64,000 nucleotides of DNA from Pseudomonas sp. KUIN-1 (GCF_009176725.1 NZ_AP020337.1:1798001-1862000), one strand, 5' to 3'. Numbered from the stretch's first letter, positions 44,520 through 57,600 are shown. Notes: a model not told the origin generated them from the sequence alone. Numbers and translations are program-made.

Positions 44520-47500
44520 ATGAACAGTTTTGAGAAAAATAATACCGCACCGTCACGCTCTCAAGATCTCGCTATGCGGGCCGGCGCACAGCATATAACC
44601 GGTACTGAAGGGCCACTCTCCATGTCTCAGGAACAAGCCTGGTTTCTTGAGACGTTAGTACCAGAGAGTATTGCTTATAACTTTCAGGCCATGCTGAACA
44701 TTCGCGGCAACCTTGATATCAACGTGCTTGAACGTGCGCTGAACAGGGTGGTTGAACGCCATCAGTCACTGTCCACTGTTTTTGATGAGGTTGACGGAGA
44801 ACCACGGCAAACTATCCAGGACGCCTGGTCCGTGAACATTCCGATCGTTGACCTGTCTGCCAGCAGTGAAGCGGTACGGCAGACCTACATGAATTCTATT
44901 GTGAAAGCTGAAATTGCCCAGAAGATCGAAGTGGCGAAACTTCCGCTGATTCGCTGGGTACTGTTCAAATTCAGCGATCAGTTCCACGTATTGCTGCATA
45001 TCGAACACCACCTCATTCATGACGGCTGGTCATTCCGGCTGTTTCTCAAAGAGCTGAATCATTTTTACAATGAAGAAAAGGGCCGCGCGAATCAGGAGCC
45101 CCTTGAGCCGGTGATCCAGTTCATCGATTACTGCCAATGGGAGCGCGACTGGCTGGATTCGGCTGAAGGCCGTCAAGGCCGAGACTTCTGGTACGGACGT
45201 CTTGAAACCTGGCCGGCCTACACGCATTCGCCGTTTCCGGCAGAGAAGGACGCGCAAGCCGCATTGGATTTTGTCGGAAGTTCGGTGTCGGTGCCGTTGC
45301 CGGGTAAGTTGATCAGCGCACTGCAGGCGTATGGGTCGGAAAATAAATCCACCCTGTTCGAGACCATGTTTTCGCTGTTTGCCTGCGTGGTAGCGGCGCG
45401 TTCGGGTCAGACGCAACAGCTGATAGGCACCGCCGTCGCCAACCGTGACTTGCCGGGCATCGAAAACACCATCGGTATGCTGGTCAACATGTTGCCGCTG
45501 CGCATCGACATTGATGCGAATACGTCCTGGGCGCCTCTACTGGCAGCCGTGAAAGAAGAAATCCGCACGGCTTGCCTGCAGTCGCATGTACCGTTTTCAA
45601 CAATGGTTGCCGATCTGAGTCCGGATCGTGTCACTCAGCAATTGCCGTACATCCAGGTTGCTTTCAGCTTTCATAACTCCATGTCCCGCACCCTGGACTT
45701 TGCGGACATTGATGTCGAGGTGGTGGAAGGGCTGGCAAACGGTTCTGCGAAATTCGACCTCAACGTCATTTGCGTTTTCGATGACGAAGTGAACCCGGCC
45801 GCTGGTGGTCGCTTCATGCTTGAGTACTCCACCGCTGTCGCCAAAGAAGCAGATGTCAGAGCGCTGATGGCCGATTTTCTTCACCTGGCTGGCGCCTGGC
45901 TCGAGCAACCTGCAGAAAGTCTCGCCAATGTACGCAAGTCTGCTGTGCTGGCCGCGCCGTCAGGCAGTTCTTCTGTCAATCCTGGTATGGAATTCTGGAA
46001 ACAATCACTCGACCTCGAAGCTTCGGGGCTTCTGCCTGACCATGCGCTTAATCGCGCAGTCAGCGGGCCGCTTGCGCGTCATGAAATCCCTCTTCCGGAT
46101 GAAAGCCTTGCGCGCCTGTTTCAAGCGTGTGAGCAGCGCAACATTGAACCTGAAGCAGCGCTTTTTTCTCTCTATGCCGTGACCATGGCTCGTTATGGCG
46201 GGCATCAAACCGTCGTGGCCGGTCTGGGTACTGCTGCCGATGGACAGCGTCTGGCCATACCGTTGCCACTCAAGTTGACGCTCGCTGCGCATGACACGTT
46301 TGCCGATGTCTTCCTGCGCGCACAACAGCACTGCGAGCAGGCTCGTCACTGGCACGCATCTTCTGCCCAGGGTCTGGAACAAGCGCTTGATGACAGTGTT
46401 GCGGCCTCGGGAAGAGCGCCGCAGTCATTGATACAGTCGGTATTCTGCGACGGTGTTTCCGCGCGTGCAGAGCAGGGAGGCGCGTCGGGCAGTCTGCACT
46501 CGCCTCTCGAATTCGTCCTGGACCGTTCCAGCACAAAGGCCTCGTTGTCACTCGGCTATGCTGCTGATCTGTTCGCTCAGGAAACAGCCACTTCAATGGC
46601 CGGGCATTACGTCCAGTTGCTGGAAAAGGCCAGCGAATCACTGGACGAAACGCTGGCGCAAAGTCTATCGGCCCAGCACCAGGCTGCCATTCAGACACAG
46701 TGTGAAGGGCTTGACTCGAGCTATCCTGAAACGTCCCTGCACGCCATCGTCGAGGCCTTTGCGGCCATACAGCCCGAGGCCATCGCTGTGCGGTGCGGCG
46801 ATGCAGTGCTGACGTACGCTCAGCTCAATGAATCCGCCGACAAAGTTGCTGACACATTGCTTCGCAAGGGCGTGCAGCCGGGTGACGTCGTGGGCATCTG
46901 CATGATGCGCTCCGAATTGCTGGTTGCGGCGCTGTTGGGCGTGCTCAAGGCCGGTGCATGCTACCTCTCGATCGACTGTGCATTGCCTGCAGAGCGTCGT
47001 AATTGGCTTCTGGAGGAGGCGGACGTCAAGTGGGCACTGATCGATGAGAGTGCTCCGGCTTTACGTGATGCAACCTCAACACTGTTGATAGGGCAATTGG
47101 TGAATGAGCAGGACGACCCACGCGTGTCGCCGCTGGCCAAACCTGTCATCAGCGCGGATGCTCGCTGCTATTACATGTTTACATCGGGTTCCACGGGCAC
47201 TCCGAAGGCCACGGCCAGTACCCACCGCGCGGTGGTGAGTCTGGTCAAGGGTACGGACTATATCGATATCAAGGGTGACGACCGCTTCCTGTTTTTCGCG
47301 CCCCTCGCGTTCGATGCGTCGACCTTTGAAATCTGGGGCGCCTTGCTGAACGGCGCGCAGTTGGTGGTTCAGCCTGGCGAAGCCGGCGGACTGGATGACC
47401 TGGCACACACACTGGAAAATCAGCAGGTCAGTGTGCTCTGGCTGACGTCCGCATTGTTCCAGGAGATGGTCGATCAATATCCTCAGGCGATGGCTGGCGT

Positions 47501-48488
47501 GAGGCATGTACTGACCGGCGGTGACGTTGTTTCGCCGCAAAGCATGCGCAGTTTGCTGGCACGCTCCACCGGGACGCTCACCATCTGTTACGGCCCGACT
47601 GAAGGCACGGTCTTTACCACGGCCTACAGCATGGACAAGGTCGAACAAGTGACTGACAAACCCTTGATCGGATGGCCGATTGCACAGGCCGATGCCTACA
47701 TCGTGGATGTTTTCGGGCAGCTTGCCGAGCCCGGTGTTCCAGGGGAGTTATTCATCGGCGGCACAGGGATCACCGGTGCCTACCTCAAGCGTCCGGAACT
47801 GAGCCAGGAGCGGTTTGTGACGCTGGAGCGGTTCCCCGGCAAAACACTCTTCCGCACCGGTGATCTGGCGCGCTGGACCCCGGGCCGCGGTATCGAGTTC
47901 CTTGGACGCAGTGACAGTCAGATAAAGATCCGTGGGTTGCGTATAGAACCGGGTGAGGTCGAGCAGGCGATACGTCAATTGCCGGGTGTCACAGCGTGCT
48001 CACTGATTCTGCGCACATTGAACCTGGACAAACAGCTGGTCGCCTTCGTCAGTCTGGACGGCAGCGTTGCACTGGATGAGCAACAGATTCGTGTGGCGTT
48101 GAGAGAATGCCTGCCCGACTACATGGTGCCTGCCGAAGTGCATGTGATCGAGCAACTGCCGGTCAATGCGAGCGGCAAGGTCGACAAGCGTGCCTTGCTT
48201 GAACTGGCGACTCAAAACGGCCGTGCAAGGGTTACCAGCGAGCGACCGTCGACGGCTCTGGAAAAATCCATTGCCGAGGTCTGGGCGCACATCCTCAACG
48301 TGCCGGACGTGGGTAGAAATGAAGACTTCTTCTCCATCGGCGGACACTCGTTGGCCGGTATGCGGATCATGTCGAGGCTGAGCAAGCAATTTGGCACTCG
48401 TCTGTCGCTGAATCTGCTCTTCGAGTATCCCAGCGTCGAGACGCTTGCAGGTGCTATCGAACGCTCGGCCGAGCCGTTGACGGCCTGA
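44520..48488 (+). CDS. sylC: Syringolin NRPS SylC (C - partial C - A - T)
   Basis: A 1322-residue NRPS module. A full condensation domain comes first (about 35-470), with His163-His164 in EHHLIHDG. A second stretch (about 487-725) resembles only the C-terminal lobe of a condensation domain and has no HHxxxDG. The adenylation domain (about 733-1230) has YMFTSGSTGTPKA, ICYGPTE and LFRTGDLARW. Its specificity residues read by hand are D-A-F-W-L-G-C-V-F-K, fitting valine. A carrier domain follows (Ser1277 in IGGHSL). SylC is known to activate valine and form the ureido bond between two valines. The ATG at 44520 has GAGG; the in-frame ATG at 44502 has none. Confidence 0.93.
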   Translation: MNSFEKNNTAPSRSQDLAMRAGAQHITGTEGPLSMSQEQAWFLETLVPESIAYNFQAMLNIRGNLDINVLERALNRVVERHQSLSTVFDEVDGEPRQTIQDAWSVNIPIVDLSASSEAVRQTYMNSIVKAEIAQKIEVAKLPLIRWVLFKFSDQFHVLLHIEHHLIHDGWSFRLFLKELNHFYNEEKGRANQEPLEPVIQFIDYCQWERDWLDSAEGRQGRDFWYGRLETWPAYTHSPFPAEKDAQAALDFVGSSVSVPLPGKLISALQAYGSENKSTLFETMFSLFACVVAARSGQTQQLIGTAVANRDLPGIENTIGMLVNMLPLRIDIDANTSWAPLLAAVKEEIRTACLQSHVPFSTMVADLSPDRVTQQLPYIQVAFSFHNSMSRTLDFADIDVEVVEGLANGSAKFDLNVICVFDDEVNPAAGGRFMLEYSTAVAKEADVRALMADFLHLAGAWLEQPAESLANVRKSAVLAAPSGSSSVNPGMEFWKQSLDLEASGLLPDHALNRAVSGPLARHEIPLPDESLARLFQACEQRNIEPEAALFSLYAVTMARYGGHQTVVAGLGTAADGQRLAIPLPLKLTLAAHDTFADVFLRAQQHCEQARHWHASSAQGLEQALDDSVAASGRAPQSLIQSVFCDGVSARAEQGGASGSLHSPLEFVLDRSSTKASLSLGYAADLFAQETATSMAGHYVQLLEKASESLDETLAQSLSAQHQAAIQTQCEGLDSSYPETSLHAIVEAFAAIQPEAIAVRCGDAVLTYAQLNESADKVADTLLRKGVQPGDVVGICMMRSELLVAALLGVLKAGACYLSIDCALPAERRNWLLEEADVKWALIDESAPALRDATSTLLIGQLVNEQDDPRVSPLAKPVISADARCYYMFTSGSTGTPKATASTHRAVVSLVKGTDYIDIKGDDRFLFFAPLAFDASTFEIWGALLNGAQLVVQPGEAGGLDDLAHTLENQQVSVLWLTSALFQEMVDQYPQAMAGVRHVLTGGDVVSPQSMRSLLARSTGTLTICYGPTEGTVFTTAYSMDKVEQVTDKPLIGWPIAQADAYIVDVFGQLAEPGVPGELFIGGTGITGAYLKRPELSQERFVTLERFPGKTLFRTGDLARWTPGRGIEFLGRSDSQIKIRGLRIEPGEVEQAIRQLPGVTACSLILRTLNLDKQLVAFVSLDGSVALDEQQIRVALRECLPDYMVPAEVHVIEQLPVNASGKVDKRALLELATQNGRARVTSERPSTALEKSIAEVWAHILNVPDVGRNEDFFSIGGHSLAGMRIMSRLSKQFGTRLSLNLLFEYPSVETLAGAIERSAEPLTA

Positions 48489-48498
48489 CCGTTTTTCA

Positions 48499-48536
48499 GG
48501 CGCGTGGTGGGTAGCAACAGCACCCCCACGCGCTTT
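48499..48536 (+). terminator. Hairpin in the sylC-sylD gap, possible partial terminator
   Basis: GCGCGTGG plus GGG (one bulged T) pairs with CCC plus CCACGCGC, giving an 11-bp stem with an 11-base loop. A short TTTCTC tail follows. It lies 11 bases after the sylC stop and about 70 bases before sylD, so it could lower sylD expression relative to sylC. Confidence 0.5.
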
Positions 48537-48604
48537 CTCACCTCTAAGCCTCCCAATTTACCTTCCTCGCAGCGACATCGGTCGCTGTCGAGGTGGAGAT
48601 GGTC

Positions 48605-51600
48605 ATGTCTCAAAAAAAGCCGGTCACTTCAACCACCGAGTCCGCTGTCAGGATGCCGACCCCGGCAGCCGGAGGTTTCCTGAATTTATCGCCTGCGCAA
48701 AAAAGCCTCTGGTTCATGCACCAGATGGAAGATGCCAGCGCCACGTACAATGTGCCTTTTGCGCTGCGTATTGACGGGGCACTGGATCGCGCGGCCCTCG
48801 AGCGGGCAGTGGACAGTGTCTATCAGCGCCAGAGTGCACTGCGCTATCGTTTTCCCTGTATCGATGGGCAGCCGGTGATTCGCCTTGTCGATGAGCAACT
48901 GCTGATTCGCAAGGTTGACCTGCGAGCCGAACCGGACAGCGAAGCCGCGCTGAAAGCGTTCGAGCAAAGCGAAGCGCGTTATGTTTTCGATCTTGAGCAT
49001 GAAGCGCTTCTGCGCGCGACGTTGCTGCACTGTGCGACCGACGAGCATGTTCTGTTGATCAATGTTCATCACATCGTTTTCGACGGTTGGTCGATGCAGA
49101 TCTTCCTCTCCGAAGTGGCCTCAGCCTATTCGGCGCTGGTGCGGGGCAGCGAGGTAAACGCGGAGCCGTTGAACTTCGACTTTGGCGATTATTTGAGTCT
49201 GAGCCCATCGAACGCTGAACGGGCTCCCGATATCGACCACTGGCAGCGGCGATTGGCCGGTGCGCCGCCGGTATTGCCATTACCGCTGGATAACAAGCGT
49301 CCGGCCGTTCAGCGTTACGCAGGCCAGCGTTGTCATTTTCAAGTGCCTGAAGCCGTCTCGGACGCGCTGAAAAACCTGGCAAGGGAGTGTCGCGTCACGC
49401 CCTATATGGTAGGGCTCGCGGCCTTTTCCGTGCTGCTGTATCGCTATACGCAAGAGGCGGATCTGGTCATCGGATCGCCGATGTCGAATCGGCAATCCTC
49501 TGACCTGGAAGGCGTGATCGGTTTCTTCGTCAATACGCTGCCAAACCGGATCGATGCATCGGGTTCTCCTTCTTTCGTCGAGTTGCTCAAAAGAGTTCGT
49601 GCCTCGGTGCTCGATACGTTCGAGCATGCCCATGTGCCCTTCGATCAGATTGTCGAGGCCATTCAGCCCCCACGTTCCCTTAGCCATGCGCCGGTGTTTC
49701 AGGTGCTGTTCGATATGGCCAACGAAGATTTTTCGGTCGAGCTGGAAAACCTGCGCACTCGTGTTTATACGCTCGACTCCTGTACCGCCAAATATGACCT
49801 GAGTCTTACCCTGGCACTGACTGCGCACGGCATGAGCGGCGCAATCGAGTATGACACCGCATTGCTGGATGAGCGCGCAGTGCAGGGGATGATCGATAGC
49901 CTGCTGATCATCATGGAGCAGGTGTCGCGCAACCCTGACGGGGCCATTGACGATTTTTCGCTATTGTCGTGCGAAGCTGTGGAGCAGGCGTTGCGCCTGG
50001 CCAATCATCAGCCCGCAGCGCCGCAGGCGCCCTTTGCACCTTTTCATCAATGGTTCAAACGCAGTGCCGCGCAATGGGGCGAGGCGGATGCGCTGGTCTA
50101 TGAAAACCGTCGTTACAGCTATGCGCAACTGGATGCAGAGGCCCGGGTACTGGCGGGCCACCTGCATGCTGCCGGCGTTCGGCGTGGTGACCGGGTTGCA
50201 GTGGTGCAACGCTATGGGCCAGAGGTCATCATCGCGTTACTGGCGGTGCATCAGGTCGGGGGCATTTATGTGCCGCTGGCGATCGACGATGCCCGTCATG
50301 CTGATCTGCTCAAGGACATCGAGCCCAGACTGGTGCTCACACTGAGCGCCTGTCAGGAGCAACTGAGGGGTTATCCATGCCTTGTGCAGGATGATTTGCC
50401 GCAGGCCACCGGCACACTGCACGAGAACGAATTCGAGGGGCGCAACACACAGCCGGAAGACATCGCCTACATTATTTTTACCTCCGGTTCTACCGGGCGT
50501 CCCAAGGGCGTCAGTGTCTCCCACGGCAGTTGGGTAAGTCTGCTCCAGGCGCTGGAGCAGACTTACGGTCAGACCGAGCCAGGTGTCACCGGCATTTTGC
50601 AGATGGCCAATTTCACGTTTGACGTATTCATGAGCGATGTGGTCCGCGCGCTGGCGGTTGGCGCACGGTTGATAATGTGCCCGCGGCAGAGTCTGGCTGA
50701 CCCTGAACAACTCTATGAGCTGATCACGGCTGAACGGGTGACGTTGCTCGAGTTCGTGCCGGCGGTCCTGCGGCAGATGATACGTTACCTGGAAGAGACG
50801 GGACGGCGTCTGGATACCCTGCGTACGCTGACCTGTGGCGCGGATGTCTGGTTCGTCCACGAGTATCGGAAAATGCAGACGCTGTGTGGACCGCAGACCA
50901 GGGTTGTCAGTGTTTACGGAGTCACCGAGGCAACCTGCGAAAGCGCTACGTTCGAGCCCGATGCGGGGTGGTATGACCCTGAGCGCAGCTTGCCAATCGG
51001 CGGTCCGTTGCCGAACACGTCCCTGTACCTGGTCGACGCAACGCTGAATCTGGTACCGCGCACTGTCCCCGGCGAATTGTTGATTGGTGGCGGCGCAGTG
51101 GCGTCCGGTTACATGAATCGCCCTGAACTGAACGAGAAAAGCTTCCTGACAGGTTCGTTCTCGGCCAGCGGACGGTTTTTACCTGGCGTCGGCGAGCAGC
51201 GGTTCTATCGCACCGGCGATCTGTGTCGGCACATGCGCGACGGCACCATCGAGTTTCTGGGCCGCAGTGACAACCAGGTCAAGATTCGTGGCTTCCGCAT
51301 CGAGTTGGGGGAAGTCGAGAGCGTACTTGCCGACCATCCGGACGTGAATGAATGCGCGGTGGTGACCCGCCAGTCACCAGGCGCTGAGGCCGAGCTGATC
51401 GGTTATGTACAAACCCGCGCTACAGCGCAGCAACTCAATGCCTACCTTGGCGAGCGCCTGCCGGGCCACATGGTGCCGCGCCTGTTGGTGGTCCTGGCGG
51501 CACTGCCCTTGACCGCAAACGGCAAGATCGATCGCAAGAGCCTGCCGGAGCCCGACTGGACGCAGGACTCACGCGCCTATGCCGCACCGCGTAACAGTCT

Positions 51601-54600
51601 GGAAGAGCAGCTTGTCGAAGACTGGCAACACCTGCTCAACGTGCCGCGTGTGGGCATTGACGACAATTTTTTCGAGAGTGGCGGGCATTCTCTGCTGGTC
51701 ACCCAGGTCATTGCGCAGATCAAAAAACGCTTTGGTGTGGCGCTCAGCATTGCCAACCTGTTCGAAGGGCCTACCGTCGCCCAGGTCGCCGAAAAGATTA
51801 TGCTGAGTATGATCCAGATCTCCCAAGGGGCCAGTGTCGCTTCCAGGCCGGCCGCGATCGGTCGCAGCAGCGGTATCGAGCGTCAACGTCTGTCGTTTGC
51901 CCAACGCCGACTGTGGTTGACCCAGCACAGTGAACCGGGCACTGCCTACAACATGCCGGAAATATGCCGGCTGACCGGGCAACTGGATATTCCTGCGCTG
52001 GAAGGTGCATTGAATCTGCTGCTTGAGCGCCATGAAGTCTTGCGCACGCATTTCACCCGTGAGCTTGAAACGTTTGTAGACGCGCAGGGCGTCACGCAGA
52101 AAGAGCCGTTGGTTGTGACAAGCCACGCTGACAGCGCACGTGTACCGTTCAGGCTGCAAACCATCGCTCGCGAAGCGCTCACGGCTACGCTGGAGCGGGA
52201 GGTGCACACGCCGTTCGTGCTGGACAAGGAACTGCCGATACGCGCGTTGCTTCTGCAGACGGCGTCGGATGAGCATGTTCTGTGCCTGACGCTGCATCAC
52301 ATCGCCTACGACGGCTGGTCGAGTGCCTTGCTTCGTCAGGAGCTGGCAGTGTTCTATCGGCACTTGACGCAAGGTGAGCGCATCACACTGAGCCCACTGG
52401 AGGCTCAGTATCAGGACTATGCGGCCTGGCAACGAAATCAACTCGAAACCGGGGCCTTCACGACTCAAATCGATGCCTGGAAGGCATCGCTGCAGGACTT
52501 GCCGCCGCCTCTGGTACTGCCTGTACGTTCCAGTCCGCGAGAAGGAAATCCGTTGGCTGGCGACTACGTTGCGCTGACTCTGCCTGGCGACTGCTCGGCA
52601 AGGCTCGATCAGCTTTGCCTGCGTCTGCAATGCACGCCGGCCATGGTCATGCACGCCGCGTTCGCGCTGCTGTTGCATCGCTACACCGGGCAGGACGACA
52701 TTTTGATCGGCATGCCATTCTCGGGAAGGGACCATGATGAAAGTACGAACCTGATCGGGTTTTTCGTTAACCTGCTTCCGTTACGGCTGCGTTTGCGAGG
52801 CCCTCTGCGTGTGGCGCAGGTTATCGAACAGAGTCGTCAGGCCCTGCTTGCCGCCGAGGCAAATCAGTCGGTGCCGATCGATTACCTGGCGCAAGTGCTC
52901 AACCCGCAGCGGCTGCCGGGCAAGCATCCTTTTTTCCAGGCAGGCCTGGTGGTGCAGAGTACGACGGCCGTACCGCTTAGCTTGCCGCACGTGAAATCGG
53001 AAGAAATCTCCCTGGCCTCCACTGAGGTGAAGCTGGACCTGATGCTGGAGTTGCGTGCTGTCAAAGGCGAAGGGGTGAGTGGGGTATTCAAATATCGCAC
53101 GTCGCTGTTCGAGCGTTCTGTTATCTCGGGCATGGCAGGGCATTTCCAGTGTCTGCTGGAAAATATGCTGGCTAATGACGAGCAGACCGTCGCGCAGGTG
53201 AAGATGCTGTCTGCAACCGAACAGCAGAGGCTGATCAGCCAGTTCAACGATACGGCGCGCGACTTTGGCGATGGCGATGTCGTCAGCCGTTTCGAACAGC
53301 GTGTACGTCAGACTCCCCAGGCTATTGCCCTTCAGTTGCAACAACGCTGCTGGACATACGCCGAACTGGACCGGTTAGCCAACGGCATCGCCCACGCGTT
53401 GATAAAGAAGGGTGTGCAAGCCGGTGAGCACATCGGCCTGTTCACTGGACGGCATCCCTATCTGGTGGCAGGCATGCTTGGCATCCTCAAGGCGCGCTGT
53501 GCCTTTGTCCCCTTGAATCCGCAGGATTCGATGGAAGGTGCGCTGGGCTACATGATCAAAGACGCAGCATTGCACCGCGTGGTGGGTCATCGAGGCTTGG
53601 CACACGAGCTTGCCGCTCTGGGGCTGGAGACGTTGCTGGTCGACGACTTCGAAGGTGACCAGGGCGAATGGTCTGCTCCGGCCTGCCAGCGTGAGCCTCA
53701 GGATCTGGCCTATATTCTTTACACCTCTGGCTCGACCGGGCAGCCCAAGGGGGTAATGGTTTCGCAGCGCAATATCGATAACACCGCGAATGCATTTGCG
53801 CGAACACTGGAACTGACTGGTCAGTCGCGCCAGCTGCAGTACTTTTCGCCAGTCTTCGACGGGGTTTGTGGCGAGGTGTTTCCGGTACTGATCAGCGGCG
53901 CCACACTGGTATTTGCAGCCTCTGAACAGCTGCTCCCGGGGCCGGATCTGGTGACGCTTCTGCGCGAGCAACGTATCACTCATCTGCAGATCACACCGAC
54001 GGCCCTGCGCTTGCTCCCCCATGCCGAGCTTGCCGAGCTGAAAGTCATCATCAGCGCCGGTGAAGCCTGTCCGGCCAACGTCGCCCAGACCTGGGCAGCC
54101 GGCAGACGTTTCCTCAATGGTTACGGTCCGACCGAAACGACGGTGTATGCATCTGCCCGGGATTACTGGGATGAACGAGGTGCCTTGGTATTGCGGCCTC
54201 TGGACAACGTCAGAATGTATGTCCTTGACCGGTATCTGAATCCTCTTCCCTGCGGTGTACCCGGCGAGCTTTACATTGGCGGGAGCGGGGTGGCACAGGG
54301 TTATCTGAATCTGGATGAGCGCACCGCGCAAGCGTTTCTTCCCGACCCATACGGCGTTTCGCCCGAGGCGCGGCTGTACCGCACTGGCGACTTTGTCGTG
54401 CGTCAGTTCAACGGAAGCCTGAGCTATGTCGGGCGTATCGATAATCAGGTCAAGATTCGCGGTTTTCGCATTGAGCTGGGCGACGTCGAAACGCGCTTGA
54501 ACGCGATAGCCGGGCTGGAGCAGGCCGTCGTGGTGGTCAAACAGGATGACCAGGGGCGCAAGGCTCTGGTGGGGTATTACGTCGGCAAACCGAGCGTGGC

Positions 54601-57600
54601 ACAGGTACGTGCAGAGCTGGCCAGGGTGCTGCCGGCACATAGTGTGCCGGAGCGTCTTGTCTGCTTGCCCGAGCTGCCGCTCAGCCGTACTGGCAAAGTC
54701 GATCGCAAGTCGCTCGAAAATCGCGTTGATCAGCGCGCTCAGGAAGGCACTGCGGTCGGGACGCCGGCGACCCTTCCTGCAGCCGTCAGGCCTGCTGGAA
54801 AACGTCTGCACAACAAGGTCAGAACGATCTGGCAGGAAGTGCTCGATTGCCAGGAAATCGATTCGGACGACAATTTTTTCGATCTCGGTGGCCACTCGTT
54901 ACGCATCGTCGAGATGCAAAAACGTTTGAGCGAGCTTTTGCAGGCGCCCGTGGCCATGACAGACCTTTTCGAATACCCGACGCTGCGTGGTCTGGTCGCT
55001 CACCTGGAACGCTTGCATGGGCCGCTGCCGGAGGTTCGCCAAGCCAGCGAGGCATCACCTGCCATTGATCCAGGGAATCGCACGCTGGCGGTCGTCGGCA
55101 TGGCCGGGCGCTTTCCGGGCGCCGCTGACCTGAGCGAGTTCTGGCAGAACATCACCGAAGGGGTGGAGTCGACTCTTTACTTCAGTGATGAGGTCATGCT
55201 CGCGCATGGCGTAAACCCTGATCTGCTGGAGCGTGCCGATTTCGTCAAGTGTGGCAATCGTCTCGAGGACGTCGACAAGTTCGATGCCGAGTTCTTCGGC
55301 TTTTCACCGCGTGAAGCACAGCTGATGGATCCTCAGCAGCGCATCTTTCTTCAATGCGCGTGGGCCGCGATGGAAGCCGCCGGTTACGGCGGCGCTCTGA
55401 ACGATTTGCGTGTGGGCGTATTTGCAAGCGCGAGCACCAGCCATTACCTGCTCGATCACGTTTACCCGAGGCGCCAGGAGCTGCAACTGGAGAACATCCA
55501 GTGGTTGTTGGGTAATGGCCGCGATTTCATGGCTTCGCGTGTGGCTTACAAACTCAATCTCGCGGGACCTGCGATTACCGTCGAAACGGCTTGCTCCTCG
55601 TCACTGGTGGCGGTCCAGATGGCCTGCGAAAGCTTGCTGCGAGGCGAGTCGGATATGGTGATCGTCGGCGGTGCTTCGGTCGAAGCTCAATACTACGGTT
55701 ACCAGGCGGCACCGGGCAGCATCATTTCCGTTGATGGCCATTGCCGGCCGTTCGATGCCCAGGCCAGTGGCACCACTGGCGGCAGCGGTTGTGCAGTGTT
55801 GGTCCTCAAACTGGCTGACAGGGCAATCGAAGATCGCGACCATATTCATGCCTTGATCAAGGGCGGGGCGATCAATAACGATGGCTCCAGTAAGGTCAGT
55901 TACACCGCGCCCAGTGTTCATGGGCAGGCCCAGGTGGTGAGCGCTGCACTCGATGCAGCGAATATCAGCGCAGATTCCATTGGTTACGTCGAGGCGCATG
56001 GCACCGGCACTCGTCTGGGTGACCCGGTAGAAGTCCGTGCGCTGACGCAGGCCTATACCAGCGCTTTGCCACATTTCACGCCGGGCTTTTGTGCCCTTGG
56101 TTCGTTGAAGAGCAACATCGGTCATCTTGATGCGGCCTCAGGCATCGCCGGGCTGGTCAAAGCCATACTTGCCGTGCAACACAACGTGCTGCCTGCAAGC
56201 CTGAACTTCACGCGGGCCAATCCCGAAATCGATTTCAGCGACAGCCCGTTTTATGTCAACACGACCTCCAGGCCGTGGCCGGCAGCGGCCTCGCCACGTC
56301 GGGCAGGCGTCAGCTCCTTCGGCATCGGCGGGACCAATGCGCATGTCATTGTCGAGGAACCTCCTCAACCGTCGGTACGCCCGCATGACGATAGCGAACG
56401 CTGGTACATACTGCCGTTCTCTGCACGCTCCGCAGCAGCGCTGGATCATCAGCGTCGGCAACTGATCACCTGTCTGCAGAATCCCGCAGCCGATCTACGC
56501 GATATCGCCTTCACGCTGGGAGAGGGTCGTACACGTTTTGCCTTCAGGGACAGCGTCGTCAGCCAGAGTATTGCCGGAGCCTTGCACGCGCTGCAGGCGC
56601 CTTCGTCCACAGCGCTAATGGAACGCAGGCAGGACCGTCCGATCGTGTTCATGTTCTCCGGGCAGGGCAGCCAGTACGCGGGAATGTTCAAGGGCCTCTA
56701 CGACAGTGAGGCAGTATTTCGGCAGACAGTTGACCGCTGTGCAGTCATATTGCAGCGTTATGGCGTCGACATTCTGGCCTGTCTGTACCCGCCAGCGGGT
56801 AGCAAAACAGGCGACGCCCTGAGCCGGACGGAGATCGCGCAGCCGGCACTTTTTGTGGTCGAGTACGCGTGCGCGCTGTTGTTGCAAAGCCGCGGTATCC
56901 ACCCGCAGGCGCTCATAGGCCATAGCCTTGGGGAGCTGGTGGCTGCCTGTTTTGCCGGGGTCTACAGTGTTGAAGACAGCTTGAAACTGGTTGTCGAGCG
57001 GGGCCGCCTGATGCAACGTCAAGCGCCCGGTGCGATGCTTGCCGTTGGCCTCTCGGAAGCAGACTGCGCGCGTTTTCTGGAGCCCGGCGTGGAGCTGGCT
57101 GCCGTCAATGGGCCGCTGCAATGTGTCCTGGCGGGTGATTTTGAAGCCATTGCGCGGGTCGAGCGACAACTGGCCGAGGAAGGGCTCGTAGGGCGTGTAC
57201 TGGATACCTCGCACGCTTTTCATTCCCGCATGATGGCTCCAGCTGCGCACGCGTTGAAGGCCGTTGTTAACGGGTTCTCTGTTCAGCCCCCGACTATCGC
57301 GCTCGTGTCCAACCACAACGGTGGTTGGTTCTCGATCGATTCGAGCAGCCAGAGTGATTATTGGGCGTCTCATCTGCTGGAAACCGTGCGCTTTTCTGAC
57401 GGTATCGGGCTGCTTGCCGACGAACTGGAAGAGCCGATTTTTCTCGAAGTCGGCCCGGGCCGTGCTCTTCAGAGTGCACTGAAATCCTATGCTGAGCCCT
57501 TGTGCGTGCTTGGTTGCACTCGGCATGCACGGGACAGCCGGTCGGACGAGGCGGCATTGGCGCAAGGCATCGCGTCATTGTGGAGGCAGGGGGCAAGTTT

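Noticed and set aside
53375..54895. A 506-codon ORF antisense to sylD.
   Set aside because: It overlaps conserved adenylation and carrier motifs on the sense strand.
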